Positions 1 to 13,124 of a stretch of DNA of 64,000 nt are shown here, piece by piece; position 1 is the stretch's first letter; each line of letters opens with the position of its first letter. The notes beneath the pieces are model-generated. The model was not told where the DNA came from, did not search any database, and was given only the letters and a program-made list of their open reading frames with translations. This stretch comes from Fasciola hepatica (taxonomy: Eukaryota; Platyhelminthes; Trematoda; Plagiorchiida; Fasciolidae), in contig CANUEZ040000213.1 of NCBI GenBank assembly GCA_948099385.1, positions 186,001 through 250,000 on the forward strand, given 5' to 3'. Position numbers and translations under genes: made by a program.

Positions 1-130
1 TTGCTGGAAAAGATCGAACAGGTAGAAAAATGGTGCACTTCACAAAACTGTAGACGAGAAACGTTTTCTGGGAATGCGGTCGTACTACAGCCCTTTCCCT
101 GTACAATTTGCTCGTTTTGCCTCTCCTCTC
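1..130 (+). pseudogene. Edge fragment of Ty3/gypsy pol (RT-RNase H junction)
   Basis: The first codons read EKIEQVEKWCT, which matches the gypsy segment normally reading DPEKIEQV.. W.TP between reverse transcriptase and RNase H. The same DNA recurs at 30275-30345, where a clear RNase H remnant follows. Here the frame decays after about 40 codons, so only a short tip of the element lies in the window. The assignment depends on the match to the second copy. Confidence 0.45.
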
Positions 131-289
131 GATACAACAACCGAATGAAACTGGTAACGTCGACAACCTACCAACGATCTCGAATACGCTGTGTTATTGA
201 GCAATAAAATTCCACCATAACATTTCACATGGCGCATCGATTTTTCTATACACTCCGAACCGATTTCGGTTCTGACACATTAATTCTAC

Positions 290-2395
290 GGCATTGTTTT
301 ATTTCGGACAAGTGCTTCCCAGTGCCGAAAGAGATATAAGATTTAGGCAGGTCAGCATGAATAGGAAAATCTGAAATCAAAACGGATAAAACAGAGAGAT
401 GTCAAGCACTCGTGGTTACAGAATTTGCAAAATATGCGGGCCCAGTGAACTATTTGAATCCCAATTCAGTAAAAGATAATCCTAATATTTTCGTCGTCAG
501 GATAATGTGTGTAAATCAGTCTCTTCGGGGCATTCTTTAATTATATCAAAATAAGAACAATTTACATGTACGGGGAAACCATATGAAACCATAAAAGCCT
601 ATGCATCCATAAAGAGGTGATTCCGGTATTCGATTCATCATTCCAGTAACTGTTTTCTAGTTAAAATCAACTGAGAATATTCTGTTAACTGGGATACATG
701 ATATATCAGCCGGGAACTTGCTTGTCATATCACCGGTAGTTTACATTTCCTGTGTCGGGAGGGAAGAATCCACGTGGAATTCATATTGCAGATGCGAATA
801 CTGAAGCAGCAGAACGATGCAAACATCAAGCCGATTTGACCAACCGGTCGTGAGCCGCAGACCAAAGAACAGACGATGAATTTGTCAGAAGTATCCCCCA
901 ACAAACAAAAAGATGCATTCGGACTAGCCGACAGAACGCAGCGGAATATTTTGCAACCAGGAATATAGCTCAGGTAAGGAGCTACCGAACAAGCCTTCAA
1001 CTGAAGCAATCGGATCAGCTGAACCTAAATAATGAGTAAGAGAACCAAGCTAACGGCCACAGTGAACTGGCCAGAATGCAGCCAGATTACTCGGGCAGTC
1101 GGAGGATCAAAGCTGCTGCAGCTCAGTTTGGAGAACGGACCATATAAACGATTATATATGTTCCACGAAATTGTCCAAATACGAGTGTCCTCACTCGTCT
1201 TGCCATCTTCGTTACTATATGGAGTAAAAAGGGCACGAGCAGGAAGGATAGGTATCTGATCCTTGTCGTCCTTATTGTGACACAACATGATCCCATCACC
1301 AAATCGCCTAAAAAACTATAGTGTAAGACAAGGAGCTGTGCACAATGACGTCCTTGTCATTTCGTGCAAGGTCAGACTGGTAGAGAATCATGATGGGCAT
1401 CCTAGATTCGTCCAAATAGTCTTTACTATTTTGTACTGTATTCTATTCGTAGATATTAAATTCTGTCTCTCTTGTTAGCCTACAGGCTTATCATTCATCT
1501 TTATCAAAAATGAGCGGAGCTTTGCTTGAGTTAGATGCATTTCACTGTTTTCAGTTGTATGCTAATTACTTCCAATAATGATATCTATCTGAATTTTGCG
1601 TACAAATATGAGTACGAAACAGGTAACCAGCTATTTGACTTCGAACCAGCTCAGCAATGAGTTCCATGTGATAAAGCTTTCACTTCCGTGAAAATTAGAA
1701 GAAACGTTTATGTACGCTTAATGGAATAAGCAAAGCTATATGCCGAATTTCCCTTACCATCAAAGACTTGCAGAATAGGCATAGCATTCTGGTACAGTTA
1801 AAATTGTTCTCTAAGAAAATTTACACAATCGTCTAAAATTACGGTGGTAAGTCAAATGAGGTCTTTTACAAATGTTTTTGAAAAGTTTATTTGGATGAAA
1901 CGTTAGTAAATTTTGAAGTTCACCCCAGAATACGTGGTAAATCAGGAAGGAGAATATTCAATTCGAATGAGTTTAACCACTGACTGACAAATGGTAACCA
2001 GTTTCTATTCCCTTATTCCTCAGGTATGTCTTGATGAAGAATCCCAAATCTGATACCGAAATTAGTGGCTTTAAGAACTGGTGTAGGTCGCAGTTTAGGA
2101 GGAAGGTTTTCATTAGTTCCTATGTACTAATGGTGGCATCTCGGCTGATGATGAAACGTTTGTCCCCTGACTTCCAAGCTCACTAATCAGTGGTTGTTGA
2201 AGACGCGCAGGCATACGATTTCAGAATTCTCCGGGAACCTCACACTTCTATCCTGTTGAACAACAGTAATTCAGTGTCAGGTAACAATATGCGAAAATTC
2301 AACTCAAATCGGTCAACAAACAAAACTAGACTTGTGATCTCCGAATTCCGCTACAGATTCGCGGAAGTAAAATAAACCGAGTAGTGAAGAATATG
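290..2395. repeat. Unclassified dispersed block R1, copy 1
   Basis: This stretch matches 33026-35755 in the same orientation with only scattered differences. Copy 1 has about 70 extra bases near 1551-1620. Copy 2 has about 690 extra bases at 34545-35235. No protein domain was recognised in either copy. Short open frames in it (for example 1032-1259) are not conserved as intact frames, so it is probably non-coding or a very decayed element. In both places it is followed after a short gap by a minus-strand PLE-A, so the two may have been duplicated together or the PLE may have a hotspot here. Confidence 0.75.
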
Positions 2396-2639
2396 TTACC
2401 AAAACCAAATTGTACCACATTTCTCCGACACTGATACCAATTCAAACCATGAGGGCCGACAAGTCTAATGAGAACGTTTCCAACATAAGCCTTACTTCCT
2501 GAATGGGCCCGAGAGAGAAGCGACATATACTGAGTGATCCGATGAGGCAGAAGTATGCTGACGACTATGGTCAGGTCACAACGGATAAGACAATTCAGAA
2601 GTGGCGTATTTGTAAATTGATTCGTCCGAAAAATAGCGC

Positions 2640-4052
2640 AGAGCCAAGTGGTCGTTTGAGCAAGCAATTGATGTCATCACGTTTGAATACAGGACAAAGC
2701 GTGACTAGTAGTTTTTCTGCTGAACTATTCGTTTGTCGGTTCACTTTAGCCTTTCTGTGCCCTTCGATAAATGTATCGGGATAAGCGTTTCTAGTCAAAG
2801 ATTATTTCAGCTGTCGTAGTTCGTTGTTAATCATGTCTTCTGTGCAGATATGTCGTGCTGTTTGAAATAGTGTTCGGACCAGACCACGTTCATATTCCAC
2901 AGACACAAACCTGTCAAATTGCAAGCATTGGCTTGTTCAAGTTTCTTTTCGGTAAACAGATCTGGCGATTTTTCCATCATTCTTCCTAGTCATTTTAATG
3001 TCGAGGAAGTGCAGTGTATCTTCGCGTTCTGCTTCCATCGTAAATCGTATATTCGGATGCAGGCGATCGAGTTCATCCATAATCCATGTTGTCTCTTCTA
3101 GACTTATTGTGATGACTAGAACATGATCAACGTATCGTTTGTAAAGTTGTGAACGTTGGAGGATTTTGCTCGCCTTTTCTTCAAGATGAGCCATAAATAT
3201 ATGTGCCAGAATGGGACTCAATGGAGTTCCCATTGGGACACCGTCAATTTGTCTGTAAGCCCGACCAAGGAAGGAGAACGATAAGTTTGTTGTGCACAGT
3301 AGTATTTGTCTAACCAGAACTGATACTGGTATAGCGATTTTCAGTTATTTTTGCTCCACATGGTCACAGATGATACGTATGACCTCCCGACCGGGAACAT
3401 TCGTAAACAGTGATTGGAAATCAAATGAAGCCATGTGTTTCCCTTTCACATTGATCTGGTCCAAAAGCTTTACTACTTCTAAACTGTCTTTCATAGTGTG
3501 TCTGACCATTGATTTATGAACTGGCTCGAGCAATTTCTCCAGCCATTTGGCCAATTCGTTTTGTGGTGAAATTGTCAGAGATAGATAGATAGATAGATAG
3601 ATAGATACTAGTAGCAGTATTAGTAGTAATGTTAGTATTGGTTCAAATGGCACTCCGGGTTTGTGTAGTTTCGGTAAACCATACAGTTGTGCAGTTTGAG
3701 TTCCTTTTGGCTTCAGATGGTGAGCTGTGCATTCATCGATGAAATGACCTTCTAGTAGAAACTGTACTTCCGTCGATATCTGTTGTTCTAGTTCTTTAGG
3801 GAACTTACTCATTGGTAACAATTCCTCTATCCGTTTAGAAAAGATTTGTCGTTTTGAATTCACTTGTTTTTGCACTGTTGACGGAACATATTCGTCAAAG
3901 AATTGCATTTCTTCCAATGTTAATTGACCAAGAAAACGAGGTGACACAAATGTACTTTCTGACTCCACAGTATGTATACACACAGTATCTTGCGCATTAA
4001 GTGCTTGGAATCGAAATGACACGCTCGATATGAATAGCCGGTTTCTTGTCAA
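2640..4052 (-). mobile_element. Chimeric Penelope-like element (PLE-C N-terminus joined to PLE-A reverse transcriptase), decayed
   Basis: Read on the minus strand, 4052-3800 gives the same N-terminal frame as 23068-23280 and 63006-63260 (FDEYVPSTVQKQVNSKRQIF). At about 3800 it switches in frame to PLE-A (LEQQISTEVQFLLEG). It then shows PLE RT motifs: GLPKLHKPGVP, NELAKWLEKLLEPV, the block ASFDFQSLFTNVP, MGTPLSPILAHIFMAHLEE, and RYVDH in the YVDD position, followed by HFLDIKMTRK. A microsatellite splits the RT at 3579-3640. A frame break lies near 3240-3345. The part after ARSVYRKE has stops, and the GIY-YIG end is missing (cut near 2640). Non-functional. The family assignment is firm from the motif order. 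Confidence 0.85.
3579..3640. repeat. (GATA)n/(AGT)n microsatellite inside PLE-A RT
   Basis: A run of GATA units is followed by an imperfect AGT run. It replaces a few codons between the RT motif GLPKLHKPGVP and the motif NELAKWL. The flanking reading frame stays open across it in this copy. Equivalent tracts sit at the same site in the copies at 18141-18195 and 37010-37157. Confidence 0.9.
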
Positions 4053-7000
4053 AACAGTAAAGTACAGCTTCGGAAATACAGACCCCTAATACGTTCCTCA
4101 AGGAACTAAATGTGATCTCTCGCCAGTGCCACTTTCGTAAGGAACTTAATGTAATAGTTAAGTTCGTTTAGGATGGCTGGGTTTGTGAGCTGTTTCAATT
4201 GTACCGTTGTTTCCACTGAGTACATTTCGAGAACACATTTTCTCCGACTGGTCCAATCCCTTCAGTTGCATTAATATATTGTGATTTAACGGCTTGCGTA
4301 TGAATCACTTGAAATAATCCCACTGCTTGAGCCAGGATTTGTGGTGTTCTTCAGTCGTCCAAAAAGGAAGGAAAGACTATCCAAACAAGAATGGAATTAA
4401 TGGTTCAGATAAAATCTCACCCTTATTTGTCAAAATACGAGAATGGAATGGACCTACAGAATTTCTAGGTAAGAAAGGGGATAGATTGATGTGTGGTAAT
4501 TCAGCTTTGGTGGACAGCCAAGTCACTTTGGCAGTTAGAACTAGAGCGATACGAAGTCCCAAGGCTTGAGACGACACAAACTCGGGCGAAAGGACAACCA
4601 ATCGAAGGAGTGGACTGACCGAAATGTGATGAATCTTGTCAGCGTTGCTTAAGCTTCAAGGGGTGGTTGCCCACACAAGTTGAGTCAATGCGTTGTGGGC
4701 CACTTGTGGCCACATGGGACAGTGGAATATTATATGGAATAATGTAGTATTATCCTGCACAGGAATCCAAGGATTCAGTACACGGTACGGCACACGACGT
4801 ACTGTAGTGTTTCACATATTGCGTGCAGGTATGTACATTGTCTTAGTGAGTTAATACCACAAAAATGATAAAAGTCACATGAATGGTCAGTCATGTATAC
4901 CGCAGACAACAGCCTATATATTCTTTGTTTTTCGTTGATAAACGAGATCGCTCAACGGCAGAAGGGGTTTCCTCACTAGAGTTAGTGGGACGGAATAAAA
5001 CACAGTCACCTGAGAAAAACGTCATAATATATGGTATGTAAAGTCTCCTCCATCTTACCTGCAAATACGACTGATGCTGTTAGGCGATTGTCATATAAAT
5101 TTGATGTGAGGTCTCTTAAGATTATTTCAGTAAAACTAATGGTAAAGAGCAAACCTATACCAAGTATAATGTTGTCCTTTCCAAGTAAACCGAAGGAGTA
5201 ATGGACAAGCAGTATCGAAGAGTTTTAAGTACGTACTGGCGTACGAATGAATAAGCGGCAAACCGAGGAGCAGTGAATCACTGTAATTTATTAATTTCCA
5301 AGAATAATCGGGGCAGTTTCGCAACCGTCGTTTCAGCATGCGAAAACCAGTCTGACCGAGCCAAAATGACGTCATCGCCGTATTTGAACAGAGCAGCCGA
5401 GTGGGATACTTTCAAGTCGCAAATGTAGAGCGATAACAAATATTGAGGCAGAACAGTTAAGAGTGTTTAGCTAACCTTTTTTCCGCAGTTGATACAGTAT
5501 GTTCTACACGGGAATTAGTCTTTCAAGCAATAGGCAGTTAAAGCAACTAAACGACTCAAGCTTTTGAAAAGTAAGGTACTTGGCCCTACAGTAAAATGCT
5601 GATACCTAATCTAGAAGGACACATCTAACGGATTTACATTGGTCACTGATGGAATTGGAAATGAAATTTACTAAGCTCGCTGCTGCTTCAGTTGTAAAAA
5701 AATTGGGATCAGTCGCGAGGCAATGAAGCACTGCATATTCAATACTGATGAGCAGAGTAATATTCGAAGGAAATCCATGGCTCTCGTTCCGTTCCCGGTA
5801 TGGGTATCATTGTGGCTGGAAGCCAACAGTCTGGGCTGGGAATGAGTCGAGTGAACGGTAATTACCGTAGTTATTTGTTCGCTGAGGCCCTGCTCCGTGT
5901 TTGTGTACTGCTGAAAAAAGGACCACGTGCTTCAGCAGACATGACAAACTTGGTGAACTCGAAAAGCTTGAAAACCTGCTCGGGAATTTCGACACATCAC
6001 GATAGTCGGGATTTCATTAGCATCGTCGCGTAACGAAGGTATTGGACATTTTCTTGGTCTACACCGAGGTCGTCAGACGGGTGGCCCTTCTGTTGGTCAC
6101 AGAAAAGATTGCTCCCAAACCATATGTTCTAGAAGTGCAGAAAATTTCGGAATAATATATAGTCCAGACTTTTGTTGGTAGTCAAGGAACCTCAAGTGTG
6201 TTGTATTTTTCGAATGCTAATTACTCTTTCCTTCGTAATTGTTTTGGGATGAGTAAGATTACTCTTCTGAGATGGGAGTAAATCATTTTCAAAAGGGCAG
6301 CAGATTTAACATCAGTGTTTTATAGTTTCGACTGCGAAATTTTCTTTTGACTAAAGTTGTTGATGTTTTGGTTGTTGTTGATTAAATGTGTGTTGTGACC
6401 ATGGAGTAGAACCATGGGGAATTGAGACACTAGTCCTGCTGTGTCGTGTGGAATTTATATAGGTGTCAAGGCTACCAACTAAATATTTTTGTGTAGTTCC
6501 GTCTGTACCAATGAGGGCTTAGAACGTTTCCGATTTCCACCATGGATTTGTCTATGTCAGCCTTAGGTCAAGTTTCTTGGAGGCATGGCACATAAGTATT
6601 TCGGAATGCGTGAGCAACAGGTTAGAAGTTGGGTCCTTGAGATTGTCAAACAGAGAACGCACATTGTTTCATATAACGCCGAGACTGTCAAAATCCGGCG
6701 GCGAGAGACCAGGAGCAGTGCGTCATCCGGCACTTTGCTTTTCTGCTCGTGATAGCACCAGTTCTTAACGATGTCGCTTGTCAGCTGGTAACCTGTGAGT
6801 TTACGAGGTCTTCTATGGATGACTTAAAATGTTATGAATATCTGCGACAGGGCAACGTGGCAGTAGATGATTGCAACAATAAAAAATAGTGTCAGCAAAG
6901 GTGGACCAGAAAAGCAGCTCAGTCGTACATACGGCGAGCACGATATCATACCGTGTTGGGGCGAGGCAAACTATTGGTAGTTCGAATAGCCTGATGTGCA

Positions 7001-9000
7001 ACGCTCATGGCTCATCACGAGACTCTCTGGGTTTCACCTGTGGGTAGATGGGACTTGTTGCATATACACTGCTGATGACTTCAAAAATGCCAGAAGTACA
7101 GCTCTTTCCTGCTAGTCACTGGTGATCTGAGCCTTGATAGCTCAGATGAATCATTTCATACGCTTTTGTATTTCTTGGTCCCACAGATAGGAAGTCAGCA
7201 GCAACGAAAGAACTATATAAGTATTTACAGCAATTAGTTCACCATACATTAATTTATCAAGTTTATTATGGACTCTTCAATCTGGATCATTTTTCATGCG
7301 CTTGTTTTGTCTATCTGTCATCAGTAAATTGCTGGCAGTAATTATCCAACAATCCAGTCCAGCATGTAAAGTTAAATGAGCTACTAGCCGGGATGGATGG
7401 AATCCACCGTATTGCACCAGATAATGATCGATTCCGTGATTGTCATCTTCCAAGTATAACTTTCGTCAAGGGCAATCGCTTTCTTGAGTATTTTCAATCA
7501 AATGCTTATTCATCATTTCACCTAATTCTTTGCCTATTGTTTACAAACGGATTGATTCGACCAAGTCAACGCTTGTTTACAATACACTATGGAGATGAAT
7601 ATGACATAGTAACAAAAATAGTGCAAAGACACAGAAAACTCGCTTGATAGTATAATAGGAGAATGGTTAGCTAAATTGCTTGGGTCCCCTAGAAGAAAAT
7701 CGGCAAACTATAGTCAGAAGGCATTTTTGATGAGGGGGCTTGTCAGACCACAAAAAGAAACCAATAAATACTTAAAAACACAACCTTCCTGATACAAACT
7801 GGAACGCGGAAGCCAATAGCATCAGATAGCACGATGTATTCCGGACCTTTTTGCTGCATCTTCACTAGTGCCTACTGCCGTCAATGTGATCATTCATAAA
7901 TGGTGAATTGACCAGTATCATAAAACCAAAAGCAAGCACACAACCTGAATCACACAACAGGGGTTTGCAACTAGAAACAGATTATCAAGGCAAAACTGAC
8001 GTAATTAGCCGCTTTCGCTGTTTGCAATGTTGAGGTTAGTGATGGTTATTTGCTAACCGCTCCGCGTGTCTCAGTAGTCTTTGAATGTTTGTGACGCAGA
8101 TGACGGTGATCGTCGTGCTCGAATAAACGCAGTGCTTAGTGTTCTGCAGGTTTTGCGTAACGGATAGTTCCAGGGTTCGGTATGCAGTCAGTTACGTCAC
8201 CGATTTTGTTTCCGCAAACTCATCGCTCTTTGTGGCCAAACCGGAATGTGCTCGACCATTCGGTTACGCCATGGTCTCTTCGTTCTGCCAATGTACAGGT
8301 GGCTGCGCACCTGCAGTTGAATCAGTGAATGTAACTAGACATGGCCGTGGTTTGTTCACCGACGGCATTTTCATCCGGGAGGTACGATCAACTGCACAGT
8401 CGAAGGATGTTCTGGGCAGGCTGTTGATGCCATCACACCTGTACAGTAACCAAAGGAAGACCGTTACTTTTGGGACGATGGTGACCTTCGGTCTGTTCGG
8501 AAGTGGCTGAGTGTTTGAATAATAATCATTCTGGATATCCGTTCGCCTCAGAGGTTCTTTGAAAATGGGCGCAACCCTTTTCCCAGGGTGTCGGTTGAGC
8601 ATATTTCACGCTCCCTGTGGAATGTGGTTCGGACAAAGCCGATTCTGTACTTTATGGGAGGAAAGCTGATAAAAAGAAGGCACAGTCCTGACCAAGCAGT
8701 TTTACGATGGGCTGGTCTAGGCTTCTATCCATCTTTCCGGCAGGTTATTCCAACACCCAGAAATGTGACGATGTAGTTGACTTCCTCGTTTTTGGCTAAC
8801 TGAATGGTCGGTTGTTTGGAATTGAAATGATGGAACATGTTTTCAAACTGGTCCTTAGTGTTCACAGTAAAAAAGATATCGTGTAGTGAGCAGACTGTAG
8901 GCAGCCAAATAGTTGTCCGATTACTAAGGTTTGGACTCATGGGCTATTTTTAGTGTTCGCTGTTTCATATCCTTCATGTGCAAACCCCGGGCGGAAATCG
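3800..9000 (-). repeat. Composite block (PLE-B tail / 4-kb spacer / PLE-C head), copy 1
   Basis: The reverse complement of this interval aligns along its length with 57998-63260 and, from PLE-B's C-terminal part onward, with 18398-23280. The order, read in the element direction, is: PLE-B C-terminal RT, spacer with a decayed non-LTR RT, then PLE-C N-terminus. Copy 1 lacks about 25 bases relative to the others near 5450, within the non-LTR RT segment. Past 9000 only this copy keeps more of PLE-B. Most reading frames inside (for example 5800-6033, 6577-6768, 7393-7647) are similar-length but unrecognised frames shared by the copies. Confidence 0.85.
5277..5445 (-). pseudogene. Non-LTR retrotransposon RT remnant, copy 1
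   Basis: The minus strand carries the same KYGDDVILARS-type stretch as the better preserved copies at 21604-21813 and 61570-61779. It has lost the upstream SGV..QGTV segment by deletion. The KYGDD string fits the YADD catalytic box of non-LTR reverse transcriptases. Only one RT motif survives here. Confidence 0.4.
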
Positions 9001-9720
9001 CTGGTCCATGCAAGCTACAATGGTCCAAGTAAAGTCGGTAGAGATTAGCTCGAGATACGGTTTTTCCCATATTTTGTTCTAGGTGTGAGACAAATTTAAC
9101 TGCCAGAAAGGGCCTCAGCGAACTACCCATGGCAGCTCCGTCAGTCAGTCGATATTCTTGTACGAGGAGATAGTATTTTACTTCCGAGATGCACAATAAT
9201 AATGATCGAAACAGCTTGTTATTTGGTAATACAATGTTCAAGTCGTTATCATCGGGAAGTTGATGAACTATGTCAACGGCCTTGGGAACTGAGTTAATTG
9301 TAGAGAGTGACTTAACATTCATGGTGAGTAAGTACTTATTGTAAATGATCAAATCTCTCAACAAGCCACATCTTCTATAACTATTCTTCACCATGATTTT
9401 TCCAAATAAATACCTCACCGGTTTAAGCCGTTCCCCAAGCCACTTTGCCAGTTTGCGTTGCAAGGAGTTGGCCGTGGACAACGCTGGTCGATTGGAAAAG
9501 TATCAATGCCGAGTTCCTTCTGAGCTGGTTTATGGCTTCGTAATGGTCTTTTGTCAATAGACAATTTCCTTTGTGGTAATCGTTTGATACGCGTGCTCAA
9601 AATCTACCAGTTTTGCTTTGAACCATCCCACAGCTTCTTCACCCGTTAGTTAGTAGTCAGCTCTTCGAAGAATGATTCAAATCTGATCTGTGAGTCAATA
9701 AGAGTAGTCTATTTTGGAGG
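8110..9720 (-). mobile_element. Penelope-like element family B, internally deleted and broken
   Basis: On the minus strand 9720-9580 encodes a PLE N-terminal segment (EEAVGWFKAKLVDF), equivalent to AETWFKAKLIDLE in PLE-A. An internal deletion then joins it to the RT core: LAKWLGERLKPVRY, MNVKSLSTINSVPKAVDI, RLTDGAAMGSSLRPFLAVKF and LYRLYLDH in place of YVDD. After a disrupted section, 8930-8725 reads HDIFFTVNTKDQFENMFHHF and VTFLGVGIT. Then 8600-8264 reads IFKE.LRRT.IQ and PRPCLVTF, the linker before the GIY-YIG domain. The nuclease itself is not recognisable. Stops and frameshifts separate the segments, so this is a fossil. PLE identity is well supported by motif order; the family label is mine. 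Confidence 0.75.
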
Positions 9721-12700
9721 AACACAATAATTTACACCACAAGACAAATTGTGTTGTTTACTTATGGTCTTACGATAATGTCCAATCAACCTCTTATAAA
9801 CAATCACCTTCTCCGGAAAATGTACTGGTGAATAAACAGATAAATGTTCCGGACTACACCTTGCGATCCAATACTGTTGACTTCTATCTTAAAATTACCA
9901 CTTGATTTTCTTGAATGATGCATTGTTACACATAGATGATTATCCACTGCGTACGTCAGTTTATACGCTCCTGTTAGACAAAGCACTGTGTTCGTGTAAC
10001 AAGAAACCACTTTCGATTGAAAAACTGAGAACGACAACTAACCTGGTTTATACACGGACTGAGAGCGGTCGTGATTCGGTCGAACTAGACGAAGAACACT
10101 TCTGGCTTGGCAGATCTGATCAAACAGCCAGATCACAAGCAGCCGAACCAAAAAGGCAAACACAATGGAGAAATGGATCTCTTCTAGGTTGAACAACTCA
10201 CAAAACCATCCCTGCAGGTCCCTGATCCATCGCTTTCATGATTCACCACAGCCTAAACGTGAACCCTGTCAGTGAACGTCTTACCTCATTGTAGTTCATT
10301 AAAAATTCAGAAAAGTCAGTTAACACGAGAAGACCTCTTTCCGCTCACAACGAAACAAGAATGGCTTTTGTATGCTTGATTTATACAACGTGATGTAAAT
10401 AAACCTTGGATAAAAAACCAAAAACAAGCTTGTTTTCCATCCTGGATCGTTTCAATGAATGACATGAGTCAAGTTTTCGAATGAAAAAAGCATAACACTT
10501 CTAAAAGAGCGGCCTGAATAAATTACCTTCAAATAGTGCTTTCTCCCAGTTGCCCTTCACTGGTATTCGGAAGTGTAACTTGAGCGATGAAGACGTGCCT
10601 TAAATTTTTGTGATACTAACTCTCAGTTATCAGTCCGACCATGTAAAATTTATCCATGTGATACTTTGCTAGTTTCTCTTATACGATAAGATTCAGCATC
10701 TAGTGTCAACGCTTATTACCCACTGGAACTCCACGAAAGAACCTCACAGCTGTTTCGCTATCAGCTGCACTTCAGATGCTTTGAATCCTAAATGAAACTT
10801 GAATCAAAGGTGCAGCATTATGAGTTCCACACTTGTATACGGCAGTTCCGTGGTCTCAAAATCCCGGTCATATCAACACCATCGTATGGAGAACCCACTT
10901 GACATAGCCCTTGAGAACTACTGGAGCGTCATACACCAGTTTGACTGTGAGATTTTCTTGAAATAGCCCTAAGCCCATTTCTTATGAATAGACAGGTTTC
11001 AGTTGGGAAAGGTCAACCGTTACGCGTAGAACTCGGTCGTTAGCAGTTCACACCCGAGAAGTATGAACCACTAACTGGTGGATCAGAAAAGCTCATATTT
11101 CATTGTAAAAAAACATTCTGCTATGACCCGGCTATTCACATAACTGTGATGATTCGACTCGGGTCAAATACTGCCAGCGCTCTTTTCTTGTAAGTGTATT
11201 GGCCGTCTGTATCTGTGGGGTCTGCTCCACGCAGTTTATTCGTAAGTCTTTCGGAGGAACATATTTACAAGACTAAATCCGCAAACGAATTTTACTCCAG
11301 AAATGAATGATAAGAGCTCACGCAAGATGAGAAATAAAAACTCAAACTCAGCGAGTATTCAATTATACCTGTCGGGATCAATGGTAGAGTTATTTTACAC
11401 CTTCAGCAAAAGCCGAAACTAGTGACCTCAGTTTAGAGTAGTCGAATTCATTTTACAGCCTATCGTTACTTCACAAATTACGTTCAGAAATCCGGCTGTA
11501 AGGTTAAAATCAGCCGTTTATCGGGATTGGCAGCATAATTTTATTAGTTGCTCTCGGGGTGACAATAAGTTTGTTCAAAACACCGGGTCATTAAAATAAT
11601 GGTGAAATATGTCCTACGAAACAACCAAAGTTCTGTTCCCCGAATCAGTTAATAAGACTTAGTTCGTCATGCTGACAGAGTACACAGGCTACCCAGATCA
11701 GACAGGTGGGCAGAGCCTAACAGATTTTCCAACACGAACCTGTTCGAAAAGGCGAATGGATTTCATAGGTTTTATTGATACTATTGCATATAGAGTAAAA
11801 CGAACCCCATAAACCCGAGTGCAATTTCCGTAAACTAAAAATGATTTATTTTATAAATGTTAAACTGTTGTGAAACTGCACGACAAATTGTAAATTAGTC
11901 TGTCTGTGAAATGTTTGCTTTCCATGCTGAATAAGTTCACCTCAAATGAGAAAGGATACGCACCTATCAGTAATCGAAATATTTATTCCCTACGGTATAT
12001 CCACACGTTCTGAGTTTTGTTTGAGCAAGGTCGTCGTGCTAAAGACTTGGAAATAGAAACTCTAAATTCAAGCCCTCAATCAATGTGGTGCAAAGTTTGT
12101 ACTACGTATTTGGAATCTTTAGCTCGTGGCTGTCCTGAAAGATGTTACCCATGTTCATATTCCAAGGTAGATAACACTTATTACAAGTCCTGACTGGTAT
12201 ATGAATAATCCAAGTCCCGATTTCAAAGTGGTCATCTGCAAGCACTAAATATACCGTCAACTGTTATGTTCATGGAATCTGTCCCTTCCGTTGAAAAGAT
12301 GAACATCCTGGAAAATAGGGTTATAAGTAGTGAGGGAAGCTTATAGTTAATCCCTGGCAAGAAACTAAAAAGGTGTCAGTCTTCTTTGAAGTCGTAGTCT
12401 AACGTATATTAGAACGTCAATTAATAAACAGGCTTACTTTCAATGCTTCAAGCTTTAGGCCCGATAAAGCATATTTTATCGGCACGGCATTTAAGATGAC
12501 TAAAAATGAAAACACGGAGGAACATGACGAAGGCAATGTTAGATTACGTATCCGCTGTGATATGGTGCTCGCAATACCTCACGACAGAGGAAAAAGGGCA
12601 TTTCCCAGGTCTAGCAACCTTGAAGTAAAAGATTACACATCTTAGCGCAGTTCATTCGTCCTTCCATGTGTGGTCACATTTTGTGGCAGAGACAAGGGTA

Positions 12701-13124
12701 ATAAGTTGAAGGAAGTTAGTCCGGCTTCCAGTGCCCTTCATGTGACTGGTCTCTTCTCCCACACCAACCGTTATAACTCCCATAATGACTTGCTTAAAAC
12801 TGTCAACTATTCTCAACTGGTCACTAATTAATGTTTATGCAATCAGGATGCGACTCTTTTAGTATGCACACAGCATTTCTGTGTAGCAAGCTGTATAACC
12901 CGCTTTAGGACGTTAACCTTTAGGCCTTTCAGCATCTTCGTGCTAATACAGACGGACACCTTAGAAAGCTTCATATTCACTAAAGAATCAGGTGAGATAA
13001 GAAACAGTTGTATGGGACGGATTTTGGAATGGTCTGTGGTTTAAAAAAGGCTGAACTAGATAACAGTATGATGTGTTTTACTGCCCCATTTTGTTTGTTC
13101 TCTTGTGGAACTTGACGAAACAAA
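9721..13124. other. Stretch without recognised gene
   Basis: No domain, RNA gene or repeat partner inside the window was recognised over this 3.4 kb. One plus-strand frame at 9902-10192 (96 codons, rich in polar residues) is open but matches no family I know. The region is AT-rich, with poly-purine runs. Confidence 0.5.

Noticed and set aside
2140..2165. CTGATGATGAAAC string resembling hammerhead boxes
   Set aside because: There is no room for stem II between the boxes, and no flanking complementarity.
6577..8510. Moderately long frames (6577-6768, 7393-7647, 8139-8510) repeated in the three blocks, considered as a DNA transposase
   Set aside because: No DDE/D, zinc-finger or other transposase motif could be recognised, and 8139-8510 is antisense to PLE-B.
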